From the NCBI GenBank assembly GCA_039621445.1, contig CP154956.1, positions 12,995,436 to 13,059,435 of the forward strand: a stretch of 64,000 nt of DNA, in the 5' to 3' direction. Source of the stretch: Euglena gracilis (taxonomy: Eukaryota > Euglenida > Euglenophyceae > Euglenales). The position numbers and the translations under genes were made by a program. Below the pieces are notes generated by a model. The model saw only the letters and a program-made list of their open reading frames with translations. It ran no database searches and was not told the DNA's origin. Shown one piece after another: positions 1 through 9,403 of the stretch (position 1 is the first letter of the stretch; each line of letters starts with the position of its first letter).

Positions 1-418
1 AGGCCAATGAAAGGGGAAGCCAAAGAAACAATTCAAAAAGAAAGACAGTTGGCGTTGGGAAGCAAAGTGAAGGTGTTCTTTCGCTACCCCCCCCCACCCG
101 CTACCCTTTTTTATTTTAATCCAGACTTTTCCTGCCCCCCCCCCTTCAGAGGCACCCCCAAGGAGTTTGCCAAAAACACTTTCGCCCCCTCCGGCAATTA
201 TTGAATTATTTGGCTGCCGGAACCCACGTTCTGGCTGAATTCAGGGACGGAAGGCCGCAACAAAAGGGAATTTTTGGGGCACGTGTGCCTATTAAAACCG
301 GAGCGCCGGGTGACTGTTTCCCCCCAGTCGGCCTGCCGGGGAGCCCATTCCGCGCACGGCCACCGAACAGGCGAGAGGGGAAAACTCAAGGGATTAAGCC
401 CTACGGGCTCTAGGGGCT
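1..418. other. Left edge, unassigned
   Basis: No gene can be supported here. The stretch lies directly upstream of a decayed DIRS-like reverse-transcriptase gene (from about 419) and may be the 5' part of that element, but I see no Gag or zinc-knuckle motif. Short open frames exist on both strands with no recognisable domain. Confidence 0.3.
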
Positions 419-560
419 GTGAAATGCGCAACACCCCCCACCCAGCCCCCAGAAAATTATCTAGTTGGGAAAATACATTCCATGGAGGAAAAATGGGGAG
501 ACACCCCCCTGTACCAGACACTTCAAAAAAGTCTCAAATGGTGGTCAAAACATGCCCCTC
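419..560 (+). pseudogene. DIRS-like retroelement, 5' fragment of RT ORF
   Basis: This frame reads into the insertion point of the chromovirus at 561 and contains the stretch LKWWSKHAP. The sequence beyond the chromovirus (12675 onward) continues with LIKNGIQPP and then a full reverse transcriptase. A short Trp-rich segment followed by a LIxNG-type segment is what I expect just upstream of the RT core in DIRS/Ngaro-type elements. I infer one gene split by the insertion. The pieces no longer share one reading frame, so it is broken. Confidence 0.55.
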
Positions 561-1375
561 TGTCGGCCGCCGGCTTGCGCCGGCAGCCAAAAATTGCCAG
601 AAGGCGCAAATTACAAAGTCGCGGGTAACAGCCAACCAGTTAAAAAAACCCGCGACTTAAATTGGAAGCGGGTCAAATTAGTTTGCGCTTTCAAATTCGG
701 CATTTTTCACAGAACTTGAGGGGTTTTCCCCAATATTTGGCAAGAAGGAATACTATTGTATTGAATTTGTCAATTGGACTTTGATTTGGATTGGCAGTTA
801 CATTGTTGGTCATTGCATTGTTGGTGGAGTTATTGAAGGCAATTTGGTATTGAAATCAAGAAGGAGAACCTACAACACCACCCTCACCGCCACTTCTATT
901 CCCTATACCCCTCTTCCTTGCCCCAGGTTGTTTTTTTCATTACATTCAGTCACTCTCACAGATTTCCAACAGTGTGTTTGCTTCTCCAGTGGGTTGGGAT
1001 TCATTCAGATTCAGTGGGTTGGTTTGTGGGTTGGTTTGTGCAAGAGAGTGTGCGAGAGAGAAAAGTGAGATTTGAGAGAGAAAAGTTCGATTTCATTGCA
1101 AATGGCAGATTTTTCGTTTTTTACTAAAATTTCGGAAGCCCTTGAAAAAACGATCCTACGCACCGGCTGGGGTTGGGGAAAATACCTGAGTGAAACAAAC
1201 GGGGGTTGGCTTGAGCCCACCAACCCTTGGAGAAAGCGCAGGCCCCACCCCGGAAACACCCACCCCCCGGCTGGTGGTTTGCCACGACGGCGAGGACCCC
1301 CCGGGCCCTCGGCCCACCGGGACTCGCCGGTCGCGGGGGCGACCGGCGGCGCACAGGGGGTGGGGCCGGCGAACA
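561..1375 (+). repeat. 5' LTR
   Basis: The 815-bp repeat matches 11857-12674 at about 99%. It begins TGTCGGCCGCC and ends GGCGAACA. A GC-rich hairpin (GCCGCCGGCTTGCGCCGGC) lies at its left end. An open frame beginning at 1072 runs out of the LTR into the internal region, so translation could start inside the LTR, though an ATG is not required at that codon. Promoter and polyadenylation sites are not evident by eye. Confidence 0.95.
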
Positions 1376-1393
1376 TGGTTAGCAGAGGTTGGC
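1376..1393 (+). other. Primer-binding site (initiator tRNA-Met-like)
   Basis: The sequence directly after the LTR is TGGTTAGCAGAGGTTGGC. Retroelement primer sites start TGG to pair with the tRNA CCA end. The next bases resemble the complement of a eukaryotic initiator tRNA-Met 3' end (TGGTAGCAGAGG type) with one extra T. The exact tRNA of this organism is not known from the window. Confidence 0.7.
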
Positions 1394-2769
1394 TCACTGA
1401 CTTCGTCAGTGAGGTTTTTTCAGATTCGGTGAACGTTGTGGCTGAGATTTATTCCGCTATCTCTGCCAGCAGAATCAGTCCAAAGTTTTCAGATTCAGCT
1501 GATATCGCAAGCAAAGGTTGTTTCACTGTCCCTGTCAGTGAAAATTTTTCAGAGACGGTCGACACGGTGGCAGAGATTTGTTCTGGTGGCTGTGCCGGCA
1601 GAATGGCACATGAGGTCTGTGAATTTTCAAAAGAATCTGCAGAAATCTGCTCGTTTCCCGGCCAATCTGTCCGATTTTCTTTTCAGATTGTGATGAAAAT
1701 TTTCTGAGATCTGTGGCAGAAAGCTGTTTTCAGAACGAAAAGGAAATTGAATTTTCTCCAGCCCAGTTTTCAGAACCTGTGGCATCATTGCAAATCATGA
1801 TGGAATCTGTGGCAGAAAACAATTTTCAGGCTGCAGAAACTTTATCGGCTTCAGAATTTTCAGAAACGACACAGGAATCAGAATCTGATTCTGATTCGGA
1901 GAGGGGGTTAATTACATGTATAAGGCCCATCACGGTGGCAGGGCCAGAAAATTTACAGCTGATTCCACTGCATGGCAGTGACGACGAATCTGACCCCCCA
2001 GCTTACGAAAGCGAAATAGAGGAAGAAAAACAGGCTGAAAACGCTATAATTCAGGAAATGGTTATGCAAAGAATGAAAGCTGCTGGCATGTGGCCAGTAA
2101 ATTTTTCAGGTTTTCAGCAAATTTCTGTGTCGTCACGAGACAGCAGCCCAGGGCCAGAACAAAAAAATTTTGTGTTTAACAGCCCAGCCAGAACCATTGC
2201 TGTTATCACAGAGTTCAGAAACGCAGTCAGCACAGCCAGCTGCAGCCCAGCTGCAGGTTTTTCAGCCAGCCCAGCCGTTTTCGGCTGAGACATCTGTCCC
2301 AGCCCAGATGCATGGGCAGGTTTTTCAGCCAGCCCAACAGTTTTCGGCTGAGTCATCTGTTTCAGCAAACATGGGGCCAGCCCAGATGACTTCACAGGTT
2401 TTTCAGCCAGCCCAGCAGTTTTCGGCTGAGTCATCTGTCCCAGCAATCATGGGGCCAGCCCAGATGAGTGGGCAGGCTTTTCAGCCAACGTTAACAATGT
2501 CTTCAAACACAGGCCCAGCCCAGGTTTTTCGGCCAATTCAGCCAGATTTTCCACAGACCCAGCCACAAAATTTACAGCCAAATACCAGTTTTTCTGTAGA
2601 AACTGGGTCCGAAAACCCTGAAAATCAGCATGATGTGGAAATGGAATCGGGCTATGGCCAATCTGATGATGATTGGAACAATTGGGGTGAAGAAATCAGT
2701 TGCAAAATTGAATGTTTACATGGCAGACTTTTGGTACAGGAAGGAAAGAATCCTGAAAAAAACGGCTGA
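1376..2769 (+). pseudogene. Pre-Gag region, repeat-rich, three frames, PPAY motif
   Basis: Three overlapping open frames (1072-1707, 1713-2288, 2170-2769) carry one compositional theme: Phe-Ser-Glu/Asp repeats, then acidic Ser/Glu segments, then Gln/Pro repeats of the type VFQPAQQFSAE. The frames relay into each other near T and A runs, so an ancestral single ORF is likely. Residues DPPAYES (about 2000-2020) form a PPxY motif of the kind that recruits Nedd4-family ubiquitin ligases for budding in retroviral Gag proteins. Whether it acts here is unknown. I recognise no enzymatic domain. The last frame runs on, by a +1 shift in an A7 run at about 2755-2761, into the coiled-coil ORF. Confidence 0.6.
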
Positions 2770-4021
2770 AAATCTGGTGGGGGAGGCAGAAAACAGGCTA
2801 AATCGGGCATTGGCCATGTCACAGGGGCAGACATTGAATCTGGTGAATGAGGCATTGGGCATGCATGATGGGCGAATGGCTGATCACATTGCCATGGTGA
2901 AACGTGAAATTCAGGCTGAACTGAGTGCAACTGTAAACAACTTGCTTTTGCAGTTTCAGCAAAATGGTGAAATGGTGCAAAATCTGGCCCAATGCCAAAG
3001 GCATTTGTTGAGTGTGGAAATGGAACGGCAGTTTGCTGAAAAAGTGAAGAAAGTGGAGGATGGAGTTAACTCGTTTTTTGAGGCCCAGGTTGAGGGGTTG
3101 AGAAAAAATGAGAGGGATTTTTCTCACAAACTGTCGATTTTGGAAAAATCTGTGGGGGAGATGCACGTGGTGGTGCAACAAGTGGGGGAGAAGGAAAAAC
3201 AGCAGGAAATTGCTGTTAATCAGGTCAAATCTGCAGTCGGTGAGCTAAGCTCTGGCCTGGAGGGACGCTTTGGGACCATTTTTCAGCAATGTAAAAGTTT
3301 GGGGGAGACTGAGTGTGCCAAATTTCAGGCACAGGCTGAGAAATTGAAGGAATTTTCACAGTCCCTGGAGCGAGGGAGCAAAGCTCTGAATGATCGTTTG
3401 GGGAGGTTGGACAATTTTCTGGGTCGGAAAGATTTTCCCATTGAGAAAGTCTGTGACCTGATTAACAAGAGTGAGGAAACAATTCGGTTGGAGGTGCAAA
3501 GGGAGTTGGGGCTGCAAACGAGAAAGAATTTGGAGGTCATTATCAGTGAAATGTTGCAGGAAAGGTTGAGGCTGAGTGAAAGGGAGGGGCAGTTTGAGAA
3601 AGTTCGGGCTGAAATGGAATTTTCAATGAAACAGCAGGTTGGAGTTTTATTGCAACAGCAGTCCAGTGAACTTTTTAAAGAACAGCAGGAGCGGAAAAAA
3701 TTGCAACAAAAGCTGGATTTATTTCAGGCTGAGTTTTTGGTGATGAAAAATCAGCAAGCTGAATCTGCCAAATCTGCGACAGTGGATCTGACAAAGGAAA
3801 CGAGAGAAAAATCAGCTGGAAACCCAGAAATCGAAGAGTTTGATCTTTTTGGTTACAACGATTTACCTGTGATGGAGAAAAATCCGGTTGAAATTGAAGG
3901 CTATGAATACGCTGAACCAGGATCACATGCGACACATTTCAGGCAGGTTTGTGCAGGACCTGTGGGGGCAGTGCCTGCAGGTGCAGGGCTGGTTCCATCA
4001 AATGCAGTGGCAACACATTAA
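2630..4021 (+). CDS. Long coiled-coil protein upstream of Gag
   Basis: This frame of about 460 residues is rich in Glu, Gln, Lys and Leu with heptad-like spacing through most of its length, and lacks enzymatic motifs. Stretches such as QQERKKLQQKLDLFQAEF look like a dimerising or trimerising rod. The first ~40 codons overlap the preceding frame, and true continuity is probably through a +1 shift at about 2755-2761 rather than a new start. It ends in TAA (4019-4021). The Gag ATG follows at 4025 in the same frame. The protein may be a structural extension of the particle shell. I do not recognise a named family. Confidence 0.7.
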   Translation: MMWKWNRAMANLMMIGTIGVKKSVAKLNVYMADFWYRKERILKKTAENLVGEAENRLNRALAMSQGQTLNLVNEALGMHDGRMADHIAMVKREIQAELSATVNNLLLQFQQNGEMVQNLAQCQRHLLSVEMERQFAEKVKKVEDGVNSFFEAQVEGLRKNERDFSHKLSILEKSVGEMHVVVQQVGEKEKQQEIAVNQVKSAVGELSSGLEGRFGTIFQQCKSLGETECAKFQAQAEKLKEFSQSLERGSKALNDRLGRLDNFLGRKDFPIEKVCDLINKSEETIRLEVQRELGLQTRKNLEVIISEMLQERLRLSEREGQFEKVRAEMEFSMKQQVGVLLQQQSSELFKEQQERKKLQQKLDLFQAEFLVMKNQQAESAKSATVDLTKETREKSAGNPEIEEFDLFGYNDLPVMEKNPVEIEGYEYAEPGSHATHFRQVCAGPVGAVPAGAGLVPSNAVATH

Positions 4022-4024
4022 TTG

Positions 4025-5308
4025 ATGAAAAACCTGGTGGCTCCAAATTTTTCTGGACAGCCAAAAGACTGGTCGTCCTTTGTGCGGGATTGGGATCAAT
4101 ATTTCAGGACGTTGGTTATTTTGCAAAATGGACATATGTCTGATTCACTCAAGCTTCAGCTTTTTGCAATGACGCTGGACGACACAAATCAAAAGGAATT
4201 GCAATTCCGACTGGAATTGAACGGAAAAACATCTTTCGAGGAGGAATTTGACAGGCTTGAAGGGAAATATGCTGGAACTCAATCCGAATGTGCCAGAAAA
4301 AAATGGTATGATGTGAACCTCGTGAACCAAGGGAAAATTACCGTACAGGAATGGCGAGATTTTGTCATAAATTTCAGAATAGCCTGGAGACAGGTGAAAA
4401 GCGCCACTGACGATGAGGCAGAAAGACTGGTCAAGGGAAAACTGCCAAATTTCATTTTGCATTGGGTCGCCGATGAGGAGGAAAGGAAATCAACGTGTGG
4501 ACCGAAAGTCAAAATGTACCCTGGAGTGCCTGCAACCGAGGAAAACATTATTTGTGCTGTGGAACGTGTCACTGGGGAAAAGCCCTGCAAGGTTTCGAAA
4601 GTTTCACCGCTGGAGTTCGAAGTCTTTTTGCCCAACACTACGATTTGCGACAAACTGAAAGAGGTCAGTGGGAAACCAATCACAGGCACGGATAAAAGGA
4701 TCAAAATTGTGGAGGAACAGCCAAAAATGGGAGTTGAAGAAATTTTCCGTTTTGTTGAGCGAAAATTGTCTTCCAGGGATTCTCAAGACATGATACACAG
4801 TTCCAGGGAGCCAAATGCATTTGGAAACCGGAGGGCCAGGTCTGCTAAGGCAGATCGGGCCAAGGGGTCCAGGACACCCTCCCCAACACGGTCAGCCAAG
4901 GGGGGCGAAACGGTGGCAAAACCGTCCGTTGGAAAATCAGATTCACAGGTGGCAGCTCCTGCGACCAATGCAAACGTGAACCCCCCCGTGCAAAATCCAG
5001 TGCCAGTGGTTCGATCACAGTCATTGCCACCCCCCCAGCAATCTCAATTTGGCCATGGGGGGGGATGGAGAAATGATTCTGGGTGGAATTCCAATGCCAA
5101 TGCCAATTTTCAGGGAAATCAGTGGTGGCACTCAAATCAACAGAATTTTGATTCACAGTCTGGTGGTGGCAAAGGCAAAGGCAAGGGCAAGGGCAAAGGA
5201 AACAATTCTTGGGGGAAAGGAAACAATGGAAATGACTGGTCTAGGGGAAAGGGCCAGGATGGTGGAAAAGGCAAAGGAAAAGGAAGGGGGAAAGGAAACC
5301 ATTGCTAG
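4025..5308 (+). CDS. gag: Gag (capsid-like domain, Gly-Lys nucleic-acid-binding tail)
   Basis: The start chosen is ATG 4025, three bases after the stop of the coiled-coil ORF. Residues ~8-180 match the Ty3/gypsy retrotransposon-Gag pattern, beginning PNFSGQPKDWSSFVRDW and continuing with helices rich in Trp, Phe and Leu. The second half is Ser/Pro/Asn/Gln rich. The tail repeats GKGKGKGKG and similar, a strongly basic low-complexity segment that probably binds RNA in place of the CCHC zinc knuckle, which is absent. The ORF ends TAG (5306-5308). The next ORF continues in the same frame, so stop-codon readthrough could make a Gag fusion. Confidence 0.85.
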   Translation: MKNLVAPNFSGQPKDWSSFVRDWDQYFRTLVILQNGHMSDSLKLQLFAMTLDDTNQKELQFRLELNGKTSFEEEFDRLEGKYAGTQSECARKKWYDVNLVNQGKITVQEWRDFVINFRIAWRQVKSATDDEAERLVKGKLPNFILHWVADEEERKSTCGPKVKMYPGVPATEENIICAVERVTGEKPCKVSKVSPLEFEVFLPNTTICDKLKEVSGKPITGTDKRIKIVEEQPKMGVEEIFRFVERKLSSRDSQDMIHSSREPNAFGNRRARSAKADRAKGSRTPSPTRSAKGGETVAKPSVGKSDSQVAAPATNANVNPPVQNPVPVVRSQSLPPPQQSQFGHGGGWRNDSGWNSNANANFQGNQWWHSNQQNFDSQSGGGKGKGKGKGKGNNSWGKGNNGNDWSRGKGQDGGKGKGKGRGKGNHC

Positions 5309-5425
5309 GACAGCCGGGGTGGACCGTTGGGGGCGGGAGCCGCCCCGGGCTCGCATACCCAGCCCCACACAAAGACATACGCAAATCCCAGGTGGCATGA
5401 GAAATCTCGTGCGAGTGAAAACACG

Positions 5426-6187
5426 ATGAAAAATCTGCCATCCCAGGAGATCGCTGCGCAAGGTGTGTCCAGTGTGTCGGGTGTGTGCGTGCGTGACGTG
5501 CAAATCTGTGATTCAGCCCAAATCTGTAAAAAACCAGACCTCATAAGAGGTCGTGCACAGCCTTCCGTAAAGAAAAGAGCTTTAGACCTTTTTTGCGGTA
5601 AAGGCTCGGTTGGGGATTTCCTAAGAGAGCAGGGGTTTAAGGTGGTGTCAGTGGACATAAACCCCAGATTTAACCCAACCCACTGTGCAAATATTTTGGA
5701 GTGGAGATATTGGAGGTACCCCCCCGGATATTTTCAAATCATTGCTGCGGGGGTGCCCTGTACAGAATATAGCTTGGCCAAAACACAGGGAGTCAGAAAT
5801 TTGGAGGGGGCAGATCGGCTGGTCAAAAAAACTTTGGAGATTGTGGAATATTTCAAACCAAAGTTGTGGTGGATTGAAAATCCCCGTCATGGACTTTTGC
5901 GGAAAAGACCCTGTGTTCAAAATCTGACTTTTGTCGATGTTGACTATTGTCAGTTTTCAGATTGGGGATATCAAAAGCCCACCCGAATCTGGGGGAGCGA
6001 AAATCTGAGCAAGCTACAAAACAAACTTTGGCCAGACCTGCCCGAATTTGATTCCTGGGGGGAGGAGTCACCGAGAAAAGTTGGGAGGATATGGAATGAC
6101 AGTTGGTACTCAGAAAAAATGGAGGATGCCCAGACAACTGGTGGAGTATTTGTTAACCGTGTTGGAACGAAAAAGCGGATATCGTAG
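5426..6187 (+). CDS. C5-cytosine DNA methyltransferase-like protein in retrotransposon
   Basis: Counting from ATG 5426, the SAM-binding motif I is ALDLFCGKGSVG (~52-63), followed by an acidic strand end VDINP (~76-80). The catalytic-loop motif is GVPCTEYS (~109-116) with the Pro-Cys nucleophile pair. Motif VI is IENP (~150-153), and a C-terminal segment is DWGYQKPTRIW. This order matches C5-cytosine methylases, though PCxxYS and ENP differ from the usual PPCQxFS and ENV. It is read in the frame of Gag after a single TAG. Retrotransposon-borne cytosine methylases are known from some algae and dinoflagellates. Here it sits between Gag and protease/RT. The frame passes by a +1 shift at an A6 run (~6115-6120) into the next domain. 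DNA-methylating activity is inference. Confidence 0.8.
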   Translation: MKNLPSQEIAAQGVSSVSGVCVRDVQICDSAQICKKPDLIRGRAQPSVKKRALDLFCGKGSVGDFLREQGFKVVSVDINPRFNPTHCANILEWRYWRYPPGYFQIIAAGVPCTEYSLAKTQGVRNLEGADRLVKKTLEIVEYFKPKLWWIENPRHGLLRKRPCVQNLTFVDVDYCQFSDWGYQKPTRIWGSENLSKLQNKLWPDLPEFDSWGEESPRKVGRIWNDSWYSEKMEDAQTTGGVFVNRVGTKKRIS

Positions 6188-6639
6188 GGAGGATTGTGCT
6201 GTTAGGAAAGTTTGTATGGAGGAAATTGAGAAGAAATTTCGGGTTAAGGCGGAACGGGATTGTTTTGCAACCAGCCAAAATGCCAGGTGTGAAAAGTTTT
6301 ACGGGAAGGATGATGATGCCATGAAAAAGGATTGGGGGGCGGAGGAAACGTCGTGGATGAACCCCCCCCTGGACTTTATGGCCTGAGGTGGCTGAAAAAT
6401 TGCAAAATTCCAATTGTCGGGCAATTTGTATTTGCCCAGACTGGAATAGGAGGTGGGTGAAAAATCTGGTGGCTATGGCTGTCAAAAAGATTTATTTTCC
6501 CAAGGGGACAAAGTTGTTTGAGGCTGATGGGAGGATTTTGAGGGGTACCCGTTGGGGGGTGTGGGCCTTGTTGATCGATAGAAGGCAACCCTCCCAGGGG
6601 GGGGGGCAGCCCCAGGGAAGAAAAAATTGGTGCGGCTGA
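6117..6639 (+). pseudogene. Dam-like (N6-adenine methylase-type) domain, two frames
   Basis: One frame (to 6386) contains DCFATSQNARCEKFYG followed by DW and WMNPP. A second frame (to 6639) continues with ICPDWNRRW and later strands. The pattern D-x-C/F-A...N-A-x-C-x-x-F-Y...D-W...NPP is that of phage Dam-type DNA N6-adenine methylases. A related domain also follows RNase H in DIRS elements. The frame changes by +1 in a C8 run at about 6362-6369. Reading across the run, the residue after NPP is aromatic, as the catalytic motif requires. This may be a second methylase or a non-catalytic relative. The break could be assembly error, programmed shift or decay. Confidence 0.6.
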
Positions 6640-7071
6640 AAAAAAGAATGTTGAGGGGGACAAAAACTCGTGGAGGAGCAAAGAAACTCGGGGAGGACAG
6701 ACAACTTCTGTTAAAAACCCAGATTCGGTTGGCAAATGGGGAGGAAAAAACGGCCAGAATTTTGACAAGGGTTGATAGGGGACCACCTAATGTATCCTGC
6801 TAAGGACCCGTTAAGGTTTGAAACTGCCAATGGGCAAACTTTGGCGGGGGGGAGCAGATGTGCTAAGGTGAAAATGATCCTTCAACAAAATTGGAATGAG
6901 GAAAGGGAAATTGAGTGTGTGGAATATGAGGTTGAATTTTATGAGGCAAACATCAAAGTTGATGCAGTTCTTTCTTATCCATGGTTGGCGGAGGCAAAAC
7001 TGGGAATTTTTCCACACCACAAGGCGTTGGTGAAAGACAGCCCCGACCTGATTTTTTTTGCGGGGTGTTGA
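6640..7071 (+). pseudogene. Retropepsin-like protease region, degenerate
   Basis: The readable part (6772-7071) carries RFETANGQTLAGGS and later VDAVLSYPWLAEAKLGI. These match the flap-side and C-terminal (LGxxWL-like) portions of gypsy aspartic proteases. In the upstream frame the segment that should hold the Asp-Thr/Ser-Gly active site reads VDRGPPNV (about 6765-6792). Asp and Gly are present, but Arg replaces Thr/Ser. Frames change twice here. Position between Gag/methylase and RT is normal for protease. Activity is doubtful. Confidence 0.55.
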
Positions 7072-9403
7072 AAGACGGAGGGGTCCGCAAAAATTCAGGG
7101 ATGACACAAATTTTTCAGTGGACAATGTGACTGTGGCGGACGGGTCTTCGTTTGGGTTGCAAAAACTTGGTCTTTGTTTGCCTTTAGAAGGGTTGGACCA
7201 GGAATTGCAATTTTTGAGCGATGAGGACCTGGGGGAGGTTGCCACAAATTTGGAGGGAAGGGACCCCCCAGTGCAAGGTATCAACCGAATGATAATTGCA
7301 AGGGAGGGGGAGGACAAAAAAGAGGAGGAACGGGTAGTCAAGTTGAGGGAACAAGTTTTGGAAGATTACCGGGGGACGGTATTTCGGTCATCGCCATTTC
7401 CAGACCCCCCCGAAAGAGGACAATATGGTTATGCATACATACCGCTGAAGGAGGGGGCAAAGCCAACCAGACAGAAGCCTTTTTTCATGCACGGTGAGAG
7501 GAAAGAGGCACTTGAAAAAATCACACAAGACTGGCTCGACAAAAAATACATTGAGCCAGCCACAGCCAAAAATTCTGAATGGCTGTCCCAGACTTTTCCA
7601 GTTCCAAAAAAATCCAACGATTTTCCTTGGAGGGGGGTGGTGGACCTCAGGGGGCCAAACAGCCAAACAGGGCGATGCAACTACCCCCTACCCAAAATTG
7701 AAGACATTTTGGTCAAACATGGTGCAAACCAAATGTTTTCGATCATCGATTTGAAGCAAGCTTTTCACCAACAACCTTTACACCCAGAAAGTCGACCCAT
7801 AACGTGTTGTTTCACCCCCAAAGGCATTTTTCAGTGGAGGGTGAATGTAATGGGTTTGACAAATGCCCCCCAAAAATTTCAGCAAATGATCGATGACCGT
7901 TTGACACCAGTAAGGGATATCGCCACAGGGTACATAGATGACATACTGGTGGGGACAACGGTCGGGGAAGGGGAGGACCTGGTGGGGGCACACAAAAAAG
8001 ATTTGAGGAGGGTGTTGGAGGTGCTGAAAACAGAACTTTTGGTGGCTGATGAATTCAAAGCCAAACTTTTCGTTGAGGAGGTCGAATTTTGTGGACAAAT
8101 TTTAGGAAACGGGACTAGGAGGCCTGCACCGGGTAAGTTACGAGCGATCGAAAAGTGGGAGGTTCCAAAAACAATTACGGCTTTGAGAGCCTTTTTGGGA
8201 TTCACAAATTATTACAATGCATACATTCACATGTATGCGGAAGTAGCTGCCCGATTGCAAGACAAATTGAAAGTCCCCAGGGAGGTGGGAAAGAAAGGAA
8301 GTCGAAAACCTGTGGAATTTGATGGGGAGGATTTAAAAGCTTTTGAGGAGCTGAAAAAAAGGTTGTGTTCGGGCCTAATGTTGCAACGGGTAGACCCAGA
8401 TAAACCCTTTGTGCTAAGGGTTGATGCCAGTGGGTACGCCGTGGGGGCAACGTTAGAGCAAATGAAGGAGGGGGGAGGAAGACCCACAGCCCAGGATGTG
8501 ATTGAGAAAAAAACTGTGCCAGTGGCTTTTATGTCTCGAAAATTGACCGAGGGGCAAAGAAAATGGACCCCCAGGGAGTTGGAGACGTATGCCATAATTT
8601 TGGCACTACAAAAATGGGAGAGTTGGATTGGATTGCAACCCGTTTTGGTTTTAACCGACCACCAAAGTTTGGAGTCTTGGACAAGGGAGGTCCTAGACAC
8701 CCCCAGTGGTCCGGTTGGGAGGAGGGCGAGATGGCATCAAATTTTCTCCAAGTATGACTTGACGGTGGGATATATCCCGGGTAAAGAAAATACCATAGCC
8801 GATATCCTTAGTCGGTGGGCATACCCAGCTTCACAGGCCCTAAGGGATATAAGTAAGCACGGGTCAGCCGAAGACAAGGATGAAATGGAAAATTTTATCC
8901 GGGAGGAAAAAGAAGAGGAAAAACAGTGTTTGGAGATAAGAATCAAAAACCAGCCCAATTTACGTAATGCCTGGATACGGGGGGTGACAACCCGTAGTGG
9001 CAAAAACGTAACACCTGAGGAGGAAAAAGGAGAGTGCACAAGGAGGGGAACCGAGGGTGGGGTAGACCCAGGAGGAAAAGACACCCCTGTGGACACCCAC
9101 TCACAAGGGCCCAGGAAAGAAAAGAAACGAGTTCATTTTTGGGATGAGAAAGTGGGGGGGGAGACGACCCCTGTCCCGGAGACGGCTGAAAGTTCGAGGG
9201 GGGACACTCGTATGGAAGTGGGGGACGCCCTGCCAAGTACGACCCCTAAGGATATTAAGCCCGTATGGGAGCGTGATTGGGGGGAAGCATATTCCCACTG
9301 CCCCACATGGAAAGAAAAATGGGTAGCTACCAAAGGCGATTCAATTTGGCCAAAGGGTTTCAAAGTGCTAAATGGTCAATTGTTTTTTGAAGTATGTGCC
9401 TGA
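7058..9403 (+). CDS. pol: Pol: reverse transcriptase and RNase H
   Basis: This 781-codon frame has no need of its own start, since it continues from the protease frame by a +1 shift at a T8 run near 7050. RT motifs in order are GVVDLRGPN (~193-201), SIIDLKQAF with catalytic Asp231, MGLTNAPQKF (~265-274) and YIDD at residues 292-295 (nt 7931-7942). RNase H shows Asp456 (RVDASG), Glu507 (PRELETY) and Asp534 (LTDHQ), the expected acidic set. The tail (~600-781) is acidic and basic low complexity. It overlaps the integrase frame by 32 nt with a T6 run between them. All catalytic residues look intact. Confidence 0.93.
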   Translation: MRGVERRRGPQKFRDDTNFSVDNVTVADGSSFGLQKLGLCLPLEGLDQELQFLSDEDLGEVATNLEGRDPPVQGINRMIIAREGEDKKEEERVVKLREQVLEDYRGTVFRSSPFPDPPERGQYGYAYIPLKEGAKPTRQKPFFMHGERKEALEKITQDWLDKKYIEPATAKNSEWLSQTFPVPKKSNDFPWRGVVDLRGPNSQTGRCNYPLPKIEDILVKHGANQMFSIIDLKQAFHQQPLHPESRPITCCFTPKGIFQWRVNVMGLTNAPQKFQQMIDDRLTPVRDIATGYIDDILVGTTVGEGEDLVGAHKKDLRRVLEVLKTELLVADEFKAKLFVEEVEFCGQILGNGTRRPAPGKLRAIEKWEVPKTITALRAFLGFTNYYNAYIHMYAEVAARLQDKLKVPREVGKKGSRKPVEFDGEDLKAFEELKKRLCSGLMLQRVDPDKPFVLRVDASGYAVGATLEQMKEGGGRPTAQDVIEKKTVPVAFMSRKLTEGQRKWTPRELETYAIILALQKWESWIGLQPVLVLTDHQSLESWTREVLDTPSGPVGRRARWHQIFSKYDLTVGYIPGKENTIADILSRWAYPASQALRDISKHGSAEDKDEMENFIREEKEEEKQCLEIRIKNQPNLRNAWIRGVTTRSGKNVTPEEEKGECTRRGTEGGVDPGGKDTPVDTHSQGPRKEKKRVHFWDEKVGGETTPVPETAESSRGDTRMEVGDALPSTTPKDIKPVWERDWGEAYSHCPTWKEKWVATKGDSIWPKGFKVLNGQLFFEVCA

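Noticed and set aside
1011-1397. Minus-strand ORF in the 5' LTR (repeated at 12307-12750)
   Set aside because: It is opposite to the element's genes, shared only because the LTR is duplicated, and without a domain.
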